A stretch of 64,000 bases of DNA from Aldrovandia affinis (taxonomy: Eukaryota; Chordata; Actinopteri; Notacanthiformes; Halosauridae): positions 4,282,001 to 4,346,000 of the forward strand of contig JAINUG010000039.1 in the NCBI GenBank assembly GCA_029706075.1. The letters are read 5' to 3'. The notes below the pieces were generated by a model. That model made no database searches. It was not told where the DNA came from and was given only the letters and a program-made list of their open reading frames with translations. Each line of letters opens with the position of its first letter. Position 1 is the first letter of the stretch. Both the position numbers and the translations under genes were made by a program. This document shows, piece by piece, positions 1-10,415 of the stretch.

Positions 1-220
1 ATACGACACACATATACAGTATATCACTCGCAAAAGCTAGTTCCAGGTGTCTATACCAAATAGACAGATACCAAAGCCACCTCTTGGACCTCTATATTGC
101 ATTCCATCCTGCAACAACTTGCACAGGTTACGTAGGGTAGCTAAGGGGCTGCAAAATTACAGAAGCAGTTATGGTGAAAAACCGCATTCAAAAATACAAC
201 AAGCGGGCTGCTGGGTGACT

Positions 221-675
221 CATCCTGTTAGAAGTGTGTGGATGAGCCCCACAGTCTGGTATCGAATTGTGTCCGTGCCAGTGCCGACTGTGGCCAGCAG
301 GCCCACAGGGCGAAGGCATAATCTCGCCCACTGGGGCCCACGAAAATGATGCATTCACTACTGGTGGGGTTCAGTTGGTGGCAGTTGGTGGCTGTTCGTG
401 TCTTTTCGCACACCAGCAACCCCAGCTCGTCAGTTAGGCACCCACAGTCTACAGGTATGAAGCTACGCATGAAGTGTCCTCCTCCGACTCATGCCTGTGC
501 GAGCTTAACTTGTAGGCTGCTGTATGAAAAGAAGCGGCAGCTGATATCATGTGGTTCGGAGGAGAGAGCATGCTTGTCTACGCTCTCCCAAATTGACAGT
601 GGAGGTTGCAGTAGGCGCAGCTTAGAATACGATTGGGCATTCCAAATCGGGAGAAAAACTTCAACTTTTTTCAAA
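221..675 (+). repeat. Dispersed repeat with 5' monomer, likely SINE (family A, copy 1)
   Basis: The segment opens with CATCCTGTTAGAAGTGTGTG and a GATGAGCCCCACAGTCTGGT block, has a middle region with CGCACACCAGCAACCCC, and ends near ATCGGGAGAAAAAC. A diverged copy of the first ~200 bp is at 44533-44735. The final AAATCGGGAGAAAAAC resembles the tail of the SINE at 7759-8140 (AAATTGGGAGAAAAACG), suggesting mobilisation by the same LINE. Open frames across it have no recognisable domain. Confidence 0.55.
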
Positions 676-933
676 AGAGTACAACACCAATGGGCACAGC
701 CCGTCATCTGAAACTCCTATTTTCTGGCTCCACCTCTAGTACGCAGAACACCTTGCTAATGGTAATGATAATATTGCTTTTCCACTCATCAATGGAATAA
801 ATTCGCACCCACTTGTGATTGCTTTGCACCACAAGAAACACATTTTTGCTTTTTAAAGATATATTTATTTATACTTCTTTTTTTTCATCCACAGTCAGCG
901 CTGGCTCTGTCTGGATTCGAGAGCAGAGTGTGG

Positions 934-993
934 GGCCCATCCACACAGTGGAACAGTACCTTAACAGGATGTGGACTGTGGTGGGTCCAATAC
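934..993 (-). repeat. Isolated monomer of family A 5' repeat
   Basis: On the minus strand this reads as CATCCTGTTAAGGTACTGTT then CACTGTGTGGATGGGCCCC, the ~48-bp monomer seen at the head of family A (221 and 44533) and in tandem at 3166-3300. It directly abuts the LINE fragment that starts about 994. Confidence 0.6.
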
Positions 994-1572
994 CGACCTG
1001 TGCCATCAAGCCACTGCAACTAGTCCAGAATGCTGCCGCACGTCTGGTGTTCAACCAGCCGAAGTTCACCCACGTCACCCCTCTACTCTCCTCTCTGCAC
1101 TGGCTCCCCATTGCAGCACGCATCAGATTCAAATCACTGGTGCTTGCTTTTCAAGCGGCTAGAGGTACTGCTCCCCCATACCTCCAGTCACTCATAACTC
1201 CCTACACCCCAGCCAGACCCCTCCGCTCTGCCTCCTCTGGCAAACTGACTGTCCCATCCCTCCGGGCGCCTGGCAGCTGCTCCTCGCGGTCTCGTCTCTT
1301 CTCTTTGATCTTCCGCAAGAGACTCAAAACCCACCTTTTCAGACTCCACTACCACTGAATATTGTACATCTAGCTAATTGTCATCACCACTGCCTACTTG
1401 CTCAACACTATGTATCCCCACTTACTCCTCATTTAAAAAAATAAAAATAATAATTACTAACCTTTTCCTTCCCAGTGTTACAGGTATGGTACAACACAGG
1501 TGCCTGCAATGATGTCTATTGCTGTATTACTGCACTGATCTCTTGCGTGAACTATAATTGTTCCTACCATGT
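994..1572 (+). mobile_element. L2-type LINE 3' fragment, copy 1 (left part)
   Basis: The frame to 1358 encodes the C-terminal end of a non-LTR reverse transcriptase: LQLVQNAAARLVFN, LLSSLHWLPI, then KRLKTHLFRLHYH and a stop, followed by 3' UTR. It matches the same part of the longer copy at 60912-62526, with a deletion of about 55 bp near 1308 that removes the segment containing WWNDLPQSVRT. The 3' UTR stops at CCTACCATGT where a solo LTR is inserted and resumes at 3083. Confidence 0.85.
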
Positions 1573-1631
1573 TATCACACACCGTGACAATCCCTGGAGG
1601 AGTGGGGTTTTGCCGGTCTATGGACCGGATC

Positions 1632-1637
1632 TTTATT
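1632..1637 (-). terminator. Polyadenylation signal of solo LTR
   Basis: The minus strand has CAAATAAAGATCCGG with a canonical AATAAA, about 60 bp from the LTR end, followed by a short GGTC/GACC palindrome (CCGGTCCATAGACCGG). Confidence 0.5.
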
Positions 1638-2124
1638 TGTTTCCGCCTCTCTCCCAGACCCGGGAGAGAGAAACAGTGGGAGAGCAGGTTAAAATAAAAC
1701 GAACACAAACACAAAGTCTTCACCCTACTTGCCGCGAAGCTTTCGGGCAAAAACAATTAACTAAAATAACAAACTAAAATAAACCAACAATAAATGAAAA
1801 CCCCGCCTCCTCCGAGGGGGGAATCCCCTTTCGGGGAACACACAACAAACACAGACAATCAGCGGCTTTCCACACCGCCTTCATACAGCCACATTTAACA
1901 CACATCAACACTTACGGGACAGGGTAGAACTCTACGCACTGTCCCGACACACACTCAACACACATCTCAACAAGACACCGCGCCTCCTCAGACCGGAGTT
2001 CCCCTAGAACCTCCCCAGGCACACACATATCGAGTGACTTTTCAAGTGCTTCCCAAACCCATGCACACAGAGACACTCAAACCTTTCAGTCCGACTTCTC
2101 TTTTTCCCCAAACACACAGAGACC

Positions 2125-2415
2125 CTCGCCACTCCTCACAGTGAGAGTTCTCTGGCAACCACACAGAGACTCTCCACTCTTTCAGTGAGAGTTCTCGGCC
2201 CGTTGTCCAGAAACCCTCTCCACTGCCCTAGTGCGAGTTCTCTTACAATCACACCAAGGGCGAGAGGCGGACCCTCTTTCAGGGCGCCCTCTCGCTCTCC
2301 CAATCACACCGAGGGCGAGAGGCGGACCCTCTTCCTGGGCGCCCTCTCGCTCTCTTTCACAATCACACCAAGGGAGAGAGGTGGACACTCTTGTGCGCCC
2401 ACTCTCCCTCTTTCC
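2125..2415. repeat. Tandem hairpin-forming repeats inside LTR
   Basis: Three units of 55-59 bp start CAATCACACC at 2246, 2301 and 2360. Units 1 and 2 contain GGGCGAGAGG and, ~20 bp later, CCCTCTCGC, so each can fold on itself; unit 3 keeps a decayed version. Just left of them are three shorter units of about 45 bp centred on CAGTGAGAGTTCTC (about 2137, 2181 and 2229). Confidence 0.8.
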
Positions 2416-2761
2416 TACACACAGGAAGCACTCTACTCAGTCACTTTTCACAAACGCACACAGAACTCAACATAAACTCCACACAGACTCCACACACTCC
2501 CTGTCCTCTGACACGGAAACCCCCTTGCGGGGAACACCCACGAAACAATACATCACACCTGACATTACATTACACAAACAGTACACGATACGAAACGTGT
2601 GCACGCACACACGAATGACAAGACCACAACTCTGAATGAGCACAAGAATGACACAACCAACAATTCTCAATACACATACATGAACGGCAAGCCCAAACTA
2701 ACTCAAGACACACATGAATGACATGACAAGACTAACTGATTCCCCACTCGCCCCACCTGCT

Positions 2762-2769
2762 CTTAAATA
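2762..2769 (-). promoter_or_regulatory. TATA-like box of solo LTR
   Basis: The minus strand reads ACCTATTTAAGAGCAG, a good TATA-type element placed where an LTR U3 promoter would be. Activity is inferred only. Confidence 0.45.
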
Positions 2770-3082
2770 GGTTTACTTTCTGCCTGGCTCAGGTGGGACT
2801 CGTGAGGCAATCACCAGTCTATCATTCACTCACCCAATCACAATCACAATCATTCTCAAACACACAAACCCAATTGAATTCCCCATCAATTACCAATTAA
2901 ATAATAATTAAATCAATTATGGCCTTTGGAGCAACCTTCCAGGCAACAGTTCACTCCCACACCCTGTGAGTGCCAAACCTGCCTTCGGAAAGTCTCACTG
3001 CTCCAAAGGCCTCCACAACATGGAAAACCAAAGGCAACCCTGCCACTCCCACGTTGCCGAGACCGACGCCCTCCACACATGT

Positions 3083-3158
3083 ATTTATTCACATCTTGTA
3101 AGTTGCTCTGAATAAGAGCGTCTGCTAAATGCTTAAAATGTAAATGTAATGTAATGCA
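3083..3158 (+). mobile_element. LINE copy 1, 3' tail (right part)
   Basis: It continues the interrupted LINE 3' UTR: ACATCTTGTAAGTTGCTCTG, AATAAGAGCGTCTGCTAAATG, ending in TGTAATGTAATG. This is the conserved stem-loop and short-repeat tail that recurs across the window and is typical of fish L2-clade LINEs and their SINEs. Confidence 0.85.
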
Positions 3159-3165
3159 ATATACA

Positions 3166-3300
3166 AACCAGAACAGTGTCTTAACAGGATGCAGACAGTG
3201 GGTCCCATCCACACACTAGGACAGTGAAATAACAGGATGCAGACCGTGGGGCTCATCCACACACCAGAAAAGTACTTTAACAGTATGAACCATCCAGCAC
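3166..3300 (-). repeat. Tandem ~48-bp monomers of family A
   Basis: About two and a half units, each containing TAACAGGATGCAGAC(A/C)GTGG then CATCCACACAC on the plus strand. On the minus strand they match the 5' head of family A at 221 and 44533. No family A body follows. Confidence 0.65.
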
Positions 3301-5579
3301 CCTATTTGACTTTGGCTTTTGAATTCACACTGGCAATGCTGGTCTGTACAACGGTGTCCTTAACTTTGTCTTAAACTACATATCCACATATTTTTAGAGA
3401 AGCTATGATGCAGCAATGGCGATGATTAATGCATTAACTTGGCCATGATGCAAAACTTGTAACTTTGGTCCTCTTGAAATAACGCACCTGACAACAGCGT
3501 AAAGGACTACAAACGCCACTCTGAGCAGAGAAGCAGATAGACAGCAAGAGTACAAATACGGGGAGGGGAATTATGATCACACGGATGATGCCTGCGGTCT
3601 GACAGAAAGGTACGCCTTTCTTACCAGAGCGAAATGAGGAAATGTTTGAGTACCAAACACGAGGGAACTGACTCGAGCTGAAGCCTTGCATTCAAATCCG
3701 CCGTCAATGGGGCACATTGTGGAGCGCCTGGCACGCTACGTGCTCATATCATCCCTCTCTATGCCACGTACAGCCTTTTTCTTTCTTAGTCCGCTCGTGC
3801 GTTTTTATTCATTCCCAGCCTCCAACGGGAGCGGCCATTTCAATGTCTGTAGGGTTACCGAGCATAAAGACACCCTGGGGCTTTAACACTGCGAGGAAAG
3901 CTGCGGAAGGCCTGCCCTTTTATGGAAATCTGTTTCCCGAGTCTGATTGAGTTCCATCAGTCAGGAGCTCCCTGGTGCCTTTTGGGCTGGACCAACTAGC
4001 TGACGGTAGCGGGGGGCAGCCAGAATGCGCAGAGCAGAGACGATGGGAATCGCTCCACAAGCGTGGTTAAAATACTGAGGAGGAGAAAGGTAGCAGAGTA
4101 ATGAGAACAGTCCAATCCAAATGAGAACAGTCTGTACATGGAGGAGAGAGAGGAAATGGCAACCTCCATTTCTATTCGAAAACCCCTCCCCCTTGTCCAT
4201 GGCCTATGGTACGGGTCATTATAAAAAGAAAACTTATCCACAGGTATACATATGAGATATATGATCGTCAGGAGGGTTTGTTTGGAAAGTACATGGCGAT
4301 ATCAAAAATGTTTGTTTGTAATGCTGAAGAAAAAAACTATGGGAGTGTTGAAGAATTCATGCTTTCTTCATGTTAGGGCGCTCACTTTCATCCACCATTA
4401 TTCTGCCTCAAATATAATGAGCAAGGAATTCAGCACCTTCCAAATCAATATGAAATCACAGATGAGCATTCCATATTTCTGCAGAACTGTTTTTTTATTG
4501 TACAATTCTCTCAACACTTTTGAATACTAATACAAGATAGACAATTTAGAGTAATTAGATGCGTGCGTGGACACTACACTTTATAATTTCTCCAAACGTA
4601 GAGCAACAAGAAAACTGAATAATATGAAACAAGACTCTTTAGCAAGACTGCACTACAAAAAAGTCTTAGGCCAATGTGGTTAATTATTAGAAACCTCCTG
4701 TGTCTTCAGATTGAAGCATTTGAAAAAGTGTGACATTATTACAGAATACATCTCACCAATGCATATTTCATATGCTGAATAGCTTAAGATTTCCAAGTTA
4801 CCCTTTGTCTGTAAATGTTTTTTTTGCTTACTTCAGTCCAGGCCAACTGTGCTTGAGAGAGCAGTCCTCCAGCTCTCTTCAGTGTGAGAAGACACCCCAT
4901 ACGATGCTGCATTTACGCAAGTCACTCATGGGTTCTACACAGTCTGTGCGTAAATTCACTCTGCCCACAGTTATTAAAGCATCTGTTATTAAGGAATCTG
5001 TACCATATCTGAATTAGTCACAGATGCATAAGTGCACTGTGCCTTACTAGCTCTGCTCAGACACACTTGCAAAATTTTGGCAGGTTCAATTCCATGTGAC
5101 AACCTCAAAAACCTCATCAGCTCGCCTAGAGGACAAGATAGTGGGTCGACGCAAAGATTAGGCTTTCAAAGTAATGACTGGGGCCGGCTTGCAGCACAAG
5201 GGCAGAATGAGCGAATGCATAAACACAACAGCAAGGGCACGATTCTGCAAGGGCACAATGAGATAAATGCACACAATCAACAGCTGCGATGTTTCCCCTA
5301 GGGGCCGTGGGACGGGGGCGCGCTGTCACTGTTCCCCATCATCACTTGATGGGACCCCCGGGACACTGTCACCACCCCAAACCGAGGAGCGCAGAGTAAA
5401 CATGCCACCTCCTAAATCATCACGCCCGGGAACCTACTTTACTGTCAACCTGCACTACATAAGCTATGGCACAAACACGACACCTAAGGAAAGATCGTCC
5501 TCTTTCTGTCTCTGCGAGCGGATTTATTTCCCAGTGAGTCATGATACCCCACATTGATCGCTTATTGCATGCACCTATC
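3301..5579. other. Unique AT-rich DNA, no gene seen
   Basis: I find no exon, no transposon protein and no clear repeat boundary here. The short open frames lack recognisable domains and coding-like splice borders. It is presumed to be intron of the ENOX gene. Confidence 0.5.
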
Positions 5580-5900
5580 CCTCACAGTGGCGGAACGATC
5601 TTCCGTACTCGGTCAGGACCGCCGACTCACTGGGAATCTTCCACAAGAGACTCAAAACCCATCTCTTCAGACTCCATTACCACTAATTGTCATCACCACT
5701 GCTTTCATGTTCAATACTACATTTTGTGATATGTATCTTTGTTGATGACTGTCACCAAAACAGCCTAGGGGAGCAGAAAAAAAGAACATACCTAAACGAA
5801 GAAGAAGAAGGTACGGTTTGCAGCTGCCAACGATTATGTCTATTACTGTATCACGACACTGATCTCTGGCGCGGACTATGATTAATCTTACCATGTATTA
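5580..5900 (+). mobile_element. LINE 3' fragment, copy 2 (left part)
   Basis: It begins in the extreme C-terminus of the reverse-transcriptase frame (CGGTCAGGACCGCCGACTCA, then AGACTCAAAACCCATCTCTT), has the shared 3' UTR (GTCATCACCACTGC) and stops at CCATGTATTA, where an IS630-like transposon sits. It matches 62140-62452 of copy 3. Confidence 0.8.
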
Positions 5901-7041
5901 CAGTTTTTCTCGATCGCTTACACACTATAACTGGGCCTATTAACTAAACATCCCAAACCATGACGCCATCTACCAAAAGACAGACCCATTTCCCAAAACT
6001 ATAAACACTATTCCCCTGTTTTCACACATGATTCAGATTTGTTGAACTTTTTGTGAAAAACTCTACACACAAATCCCTTCATATATCACTGGCTGCACCA
6101 TGTGCTCATTTAGAAAGCACTGGCATTCAATATCATTAACTCAAGTGATCACAACTTGAACCCAATTAACACACAATTCCCCAGGAGGAAACACTAAGAG
6201 TCAAAATTGTTCACACACCAATCAGAACCTCAGGATGGATAGGTAGATAAAAGGGCCATGGGTCAGATCACTTGTTTTGGAACAATGGATCTACAAAGAC
6301 CTGAAGGTAGAGGAAGAGAATGGTGCAAGTATGTTTTTTCATACTGTATTCATAAGTATTTGAGTACAGTTATGTATTACAGTAGTATATACTGTAGTAC
6401 AGGCTATATGATGGCCTACTTTTGTAGGCTTGTTTAGATATTACAGTTGAGGCTTGCCAGGGGTAGATAAGGCATGAAAGGGTTTTTCTCCCCCGCTGCC
6501 TGGCTAGGGCTAATATTGCCTGTGATGTTGATGAGAATCTCTGGCCTGACCCAGACCAGAGACGGGATGCTGAGGCAGAATAAATGTGATTTATTTCTTT
6601 ATGTACAAACTGTTTTTTACAGTACATTTACTTTTTCCACTTAATTTCAGTTTATTTTACTACAGTACATTACAATTTTTGCTAATTTATACATGTGTTG
6701 TGTCTTTATATTGTGTTCATCATGTAAAGAGGTTGTTCTGGGAAAACCATAAGCGCCATTATTCATTGCAGTAACACGGTTTTTACGGTAGTGTTTTTAA
6801 TTGATCTCAGCAGTGTGTAATGGTTATTTTGTAGTGTATGTGTATTTGATGGCTTTTGTGTGATGTCTGAAGGCAAAGTTTGGTTTAGATGTAAGATTAC
6901 ATGGTTTTGAGTGGAGAGTTTGGTTTTGACATGGAAGTTTGAAGTTTGTGAAGATGAGTGTGCAGTTATGCATTTGTGTTTAGAGTTTTGGGAAATGGAG
7001 CATAATTTCAAGAAATGTGTCTTGGCAATCAAAAAAAACTG
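5901..7041 (+). mobile_element. IS630/Tc1-like DNA transposon, internally deleted
   Basis: Termini are CAGTTTTTCTCGATCGCTTA on the left and, reverse-complemented, CAGTTTTTTTTGATTGCCAA on the right, both followed by (A)CACA-type bases. It is flanked by TA on each side (5899-5900 and 7042-7043). Removing it restores the LINE sequence CCATGTATTAATGCAC found uninterrupted at 62450, which proves the boundaries. Its coding content is reduced to an N-terminal piece at 6284 and a C-terminal piece at 6479-6583, so it cannot make transposase. Confidence 0.88.
6284..6583 (+). pseudogene. Transposase remnant (N- and C-terminal ends only)
   Basis: An ATG at 6284 opens MDLQRPEGRGREWCK. At 6479-6583 a separate in-frame stretch reads RVFLPRCLARANIACDVDEN and continues LWPDPDQRRDAEAE before a stop. 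I recognise the latter as the C-terminal end of fish IS630-type DDE transposases (PRCLAR..I.CDVDE.LWPD). The catalytic core between them is missing, the expected form of a non-autonomous deletion derivative. Confidence 0.7.
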
Positions 7042-7112
7042 TAATGCACTTTTTGTAAGTCGCTCTGGATAAGAGCGTCTGCTAAATGCCTAAAATGTCA
7101 ATGTAATGTACT
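7042..7112 (+). mobile_element. LINE copy 2, 3' tail (right part)
   Basis: Continues copy 2 after the transposon: GTAAGTCGCTCTGGATAAG, AGCGTCTGCTAAATG, ending TGTCAATGTAATGTA. The rest of the gap up to the exon at 7449 is AT-rich intron with nothing else recognised. Confidence 0.85.
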
Positions 7113-7448
7113 TGCTTCCTTACAACAGCAACAATTAAAACATTTTTGTAATTTTACTAGCAGTTGCTAACAGCTGGTAGAGAAGGGCTTTTACCTGCAA
7201 TGATTGTAACTGTATGAAGTACAAGCATTCTGAGTGGTTTTCCAAAAGAGAAACAAGGCCTACCTCATATAATGGCCCATCTCTTTTCTTTTTGCATTTC
7301 GTTTTGTTCCGTTTTTTATTCTGTCAACATTGCTTCTCTTAACTTTCTTGACAGAACTGGACAATTCCTGCATTTTTTGTACGTTTTTATGTCAAATGTA
7401 TTATTATTTTATTAGCATTATTATTAATATTATTAAACATATTATTAC

Positions 7449-7682
7449 CTTTGAGTCTATCGGCCAGCAGGCCGGCCTCGTGCTCGGAGTAGTGCATTAT
7501 GGGAGGGGGCGAGGCGGGCCGCAGCAGGTCCAGCTGGACCTTGCGGCGGTGGCGCTCCTCGCGGGCCAGCAGCCTCTGCCTGCACTCCCACTCGTACAGG
7601 TCGTCCCGCGCCTGAGCAAAGTCCACGTGGATCCGCCCCGAGTCCTTCTTCTCCGTGCTGGAGCCGATGCGCATCCGGTACC
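7449..7682 (-). CDS. enox1: ENOX1-like coding exon, end of RRM and charged helix
   Basis: This minus-strand exon of 234 bp encodes 78 residues starting YRMRIGSSTEKKDSGRIHVD. It completes the RRM (last strand RIHVDFAQ) and continues into DDLYEWECRQRLLAREERHR, an acidic-then-basic helical segment typical of ENOX. It ends in LLRPASPPPIMHYSEHEAGL and LADRLK. The acceptor is tgtcccgcag before 7682 and the donor is CTCAAAG|GTAATAA after 7449. It is phase 1 at both ends. The preceding intron is only 1.2 kb and contains a SINE. The next exon, expected to continue with an Asp-rich start in known ENOX proteins, is not in the remaining 7.4 kb, so the downstream intron runs past the left edge. The catalytic C-terminal half of the protein is therefore absent from this window. 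Confidence 0.95.
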
Positions 7683-7758
7683 CTGCGGGACAGGAAACAC
7701 AGAGCACCTCAGGGGCCGGCCACACAGAGACAACACATGCGTCAAAAATGGATTTGAG

Positions 7759-8140
7759 GGGCTGGCGGATGGCCCAGCGGTCTAGTGCACCGCGCTTTGG
7801 AGCGGTGTGCGCTGCCCGTCAGAGACGCGGATCGAAACCTGCGTTTCTACCAGACTGGCCCTGGTCGTCAGCCCGATCGGAGGCGGCATTTGGCTGTCCG
7901 CCTCCGGGGGAGGGGGGAGGGAGAGCCGGCATGAGTCCGCCGAGGAGAAGGTTAATGGAGTCTGTGGAAGATCTCCGTCTCGAAAGAAGGCGGGGAAATA
8001 GGTCCAGGAATACGAATCTCGTTCCCGGAGGACGGGCGGCGGACTCGTGAGGGTGGGGAATTGAAAATAAAATAGAGGGTATAATTGGCTACTAAATTGG
8101 GAGAAAAACGGGGGGAAAATCAGAAATAAAAAAAAATTAA
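7759..8140 (+). mobile_element. tRNA-derived SINE, family B copy 1
   Basis: A 382-bp element is bounded by the perfect 15-bp direct repeat AAAAATGGATTTGAG (7744-7758 and 8141-8155). Its head is tRNA-like (GGCGGATGGCCCAGCGGTCT, a box-A-like start; CGGATCGAAACC, a degraded box B), followed by a GC-rich body with CTGTCCGCCTCCGGGGGAG and a tail AAATTGGGAGAAAAACGGGG plus A-rich DNA. A second, reverse-oriented copy lies at 41817-42150. It sits in the 1.2-kb intron between two ENOX exons. Confidence 0.88.
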
Positions 8141-8155
8141 AAAAATGGATTTGAG

Positions 8156-8867
8156 TTAACGCCTCTATAGGCCCTTACTGATAAGATTGAGGAACGCACC
8201 TTTAGCCCAGCTATTGAACGAGAGTAGTAGACATGGTGCTCGACAGCCAGGACAATATACAATAGATGCAATATATTTGCATGTTTTTGTAATTTAATTA
8301 ATACTTTTAAAACATACTAATGCTTCTTCACTTTGCATGGACTTGCATTATGACATGTTCAGGGACAAATGTCCAATTAGTGCCTTATCTGCTGTCACAG
8401 GGACTTTGAAAGAAGTTGAGGTACTGCTTAGCAACAGAACATAGTGGAACTGCTTGCTTATAGTATTTTTTTTGAGAATGTGCCGGTACTTTGCCTCCCG
8501 GGTGTACTCGTATATAAAAGATTTTGCTATGGATCTGCTGCGTGTCTTGAATCCTCTATAGGATCCTGCATTGTGCAGGACCCAACATTACAGCAGATGC
8601 AAGGCACACACATCCAGCTCAGGATACAGTAAATTACAACACGGAGAATAACTTCACAATGAATCATTTGAATATAATAAACTCCAAAAAAGAAACAAGC
8701 TGCAACTGTCTGATTTAAATTAATGACTACCAATTCCCTTGGAATGGATGCTCACAGATCAAAATCTCTCCTCAGAACTCTTCAGATTCTTGAGTTCCCA
8801 AGAAAGCTAACTTCCTTCACGATTCCTTTGATTTCGGCTACGTGATGGTGTGGAGTCGATATCTCAC
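8156..8867. other. Intron, no feature recognised
   Basis: AT-rich intronic sequence between the SINE and the RRM exon. No repeats with clear ends and no coding exon found. Confidence 0.55.
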
Positions 8868-9074
8868 CTGACAGGTAGAGCGCCTTGTCTACCATGAACT
8901 CCTCCGTGAAGCGGATGTGGCAGAAGTTCTTTTTACTCTTGCGGAGGGCGATGATATCGCCGCACTGATCGAACACCTCCCGGATGATCTCCTCACTGGC
9001 GTTTTCGGGGAGCCCCCCCACGAACACCGTCTTGCACCCCGGGGGTCTCTCCCTTGTGGAGGGAGGGGGCAGGT
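8868..9074 (-). CDS. enox1: ENOX1-like coding exon, first part of RRM
   Basis: This minus-strand exon of 207 bp encodes a Pro-rich linker (LPPPSTRERPPGCK) followed by most of an RNA-recognition-motif fold. RNP2 is TVFVGGLP and RNP1 is KNFCHIRF, about 30 residues apart, then EEFMVDKALYLSG. This RRM-like domain is the hallmark of the middle of ENOX proteins, although the family is described as extracellular. The acceptor is tctcacccccag before 9074 and the donor is CTGTCAG|GTGAGA after 8868. The first codon is Asn, from A of the previous exon plus AC here. It ends with one base (G) of the following Gly codon. Phase is 1 in and 1 out. A Tc1 transposon begins only about 200 bp away in the upstream intron. 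There are no stops or frameshifts. Confidence 0.95.
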
Positions 9075-9151
9075 CTGGGGGTGAGATTGATGGAATCTAT
9101 CACATGAGTTGTAACAGGGAAAAAACTGAGAACTCATTTTACATAGACACA

Positions 9152-9643
9152 TCCAAGAAAGGGCTGAAAAATCCACGCAGATTTTCTTTAAGATTGAAAT
9201 CTCCATGTTATTTTTTGGTCGATGAACATTTTTTATCATCAAGTGGGGAAATCATCCCCACTTGGATATTACAGCCATCTACAGTGGGTATAAAAAGTAT
9301 TCACCCGCTTTGGCATTTTTCACATTTTAATTTCTCACTTTGTGGAATCATAATTTATTTAAATTAGATTTATTTCCACTGATCAACACAAGATACTCTT
9401 TAATGTCAAATAAAAAAAGTTTAGTTAATTAATCACTAATGAAAAACAGACAATAATTGATCACATAAGTTTTCTTCTCCCTTGACTTAATATTTGGAAG
9501 AAGCACCTTTAGCTGCAATTACAGCTGTGAGTCTATTTGAGTAAGTCTCTATCAGGTCTTGATACTGCAATTTTCACCCATTCTTCTTTACAAAATTGAG
9601 AGAGCTCCATCAGGTTAGATGGGGACAGGCAGTGAACAGCAAT
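9152..9643. repeat. Segment duplicated at 9926-10415 (copy 1)
   Basis: From TCCAAGAAAGGGCTGAAAAA to GTGAACAGCAAT this segment reappears almost unchanged at 9926-10415 with only a handful of substitutions and 1-base indels. It spans about 128 bp of intron plus the end of the Tc1 element, so it is not a plain transposon copy. Confidence 0.9.
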
Positions 9644-9925
9644 TTTCAAATCTTTCCACAGATTCTCAGTGGGATTGAGGTCTGGGCTTTGAATGGGTAA
9701 CTAGGACATTGATTCTTTTGTTTTTAAACACTGCAATGTAGCTTTTGCTGTATGCCCTGTGCCATTGTCCTGCTGGAATATAAATCTTCTCCCATGTCCC
9801 AGGTCTCTTGCAGACTGCAGCAGGTTTTCCTCCAAGGTTTGTATATATCTTGCTCCATCCATGTTTCCCTTTATTCCAGAGAAGCATGAGAAGCATCCCC
9901 ATAGCATTAGGCTCCCACCACCATG
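9280..9925 (-). mobile_element. Tc1/mariner transposon, terminal part with transposase C-terminus
   Basis: The left inverted repeat begins TACAGTGGGTATAAAAAGTA at 9280. On the minus strand 9907-9700 encodes MLWGCFSCFSGIKG and FQQDNGTGHTAKA, the DDE catalytic region of Tc1 transposases (QQDN.GHTA is the second Asp). The element breaks off at CCCACCACCATG (9925) and resumes beyond the L2 insertion at 15280. Stops and shifts show it is inactive. Confidence 0.85.
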
Positions 9926-10415
9926 TCCAAGAAAGGGCTGAAAAATCTACGCAGATTTTCTTTTAGATTGAAATCTCCATGTTATTTTTTGTCTATGAAC
10001 ATTTTTTATCATCAAGTGGGGAAATCATCCCCACTTGGATATTACATCCATCTACAGTGGGTATAAAAGTATTCACCCCCTTTGGCATTTTTCACATTTT
10101 AATTTCTCACTTTGTGGAATCATAATTTATTTAAATTAGATTTATTGCCACTGATCAACACAAGATACTCTTTAATGTCAAATAAAAAAAGTTTAGTTAA
10201 TTAATCACTAATGAAAAACAGACAATAATTGATCACATAAGTTTTCTTCTCCCTTGACTTAATATTTGGAAGAAGCACCTTTAGCTGCAATTACAGCTGT
10301 GAGTCTATTTGAGTAAGTCTCTATCAGGTCTTGATACTGCAATTTTCACCCATTCTTCTTTACAAAATTGAGAGAGCTCCATCAGGTTAGATGGGGACAG
10401 GCAGTGAACAGCAAT
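9926..10415. repeat. Segment duplicated from 9152-9643 (copy 2)
   Basis: Second copy of intron flank plus Tc1 terminal repeat (TACAGTGGGTATAAAAGTAT at 10053), ending at GTGAACAGCAAT where the L2 element begins. It lies between two pieces that should be contiguous in the Tc1 transposon (9925 and 15280). Confidence 0.9.

Larger units (their letters stand above)
1573..3077 (-). mobile_element. Solo LTR (about 1.5 kb) inserted in LINE 3' UTR
   Basis: The sequence interrupts a LINE 3' UTR and is bordered by the 5-bp direct repeat CATGT (1568-1572 and 3078-3082). On the minus strand it starts TGTGGAGGG and ends GTGTGTGATA, so one terminus is the usual TG and the other is TA rather than CA. It has a TATA-like TATTTAAG (2769-2762) about 310 bp in and an AATAAA polyadenylation signal (1637-1632) near its end, the layout of an LTR promoter and terminator. 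No gag or pol sequence is present, consistent with LTR-LTR recombination. The unusually long distance between the two signals is filled by tandem repeats. Family is not identified. Confidence 0.72.

Noticed and set aside
7759..7850. tRNA-like sequences at 7759, 42060 (reverse), 29161 and 59861
   Set aside because: They are heads of SINEs with bodies, tails and target duplications; none was seen to form a complete cloverleaf with CCA-adjacent acceptor pairing, so they are not annotated as tRNA genes.
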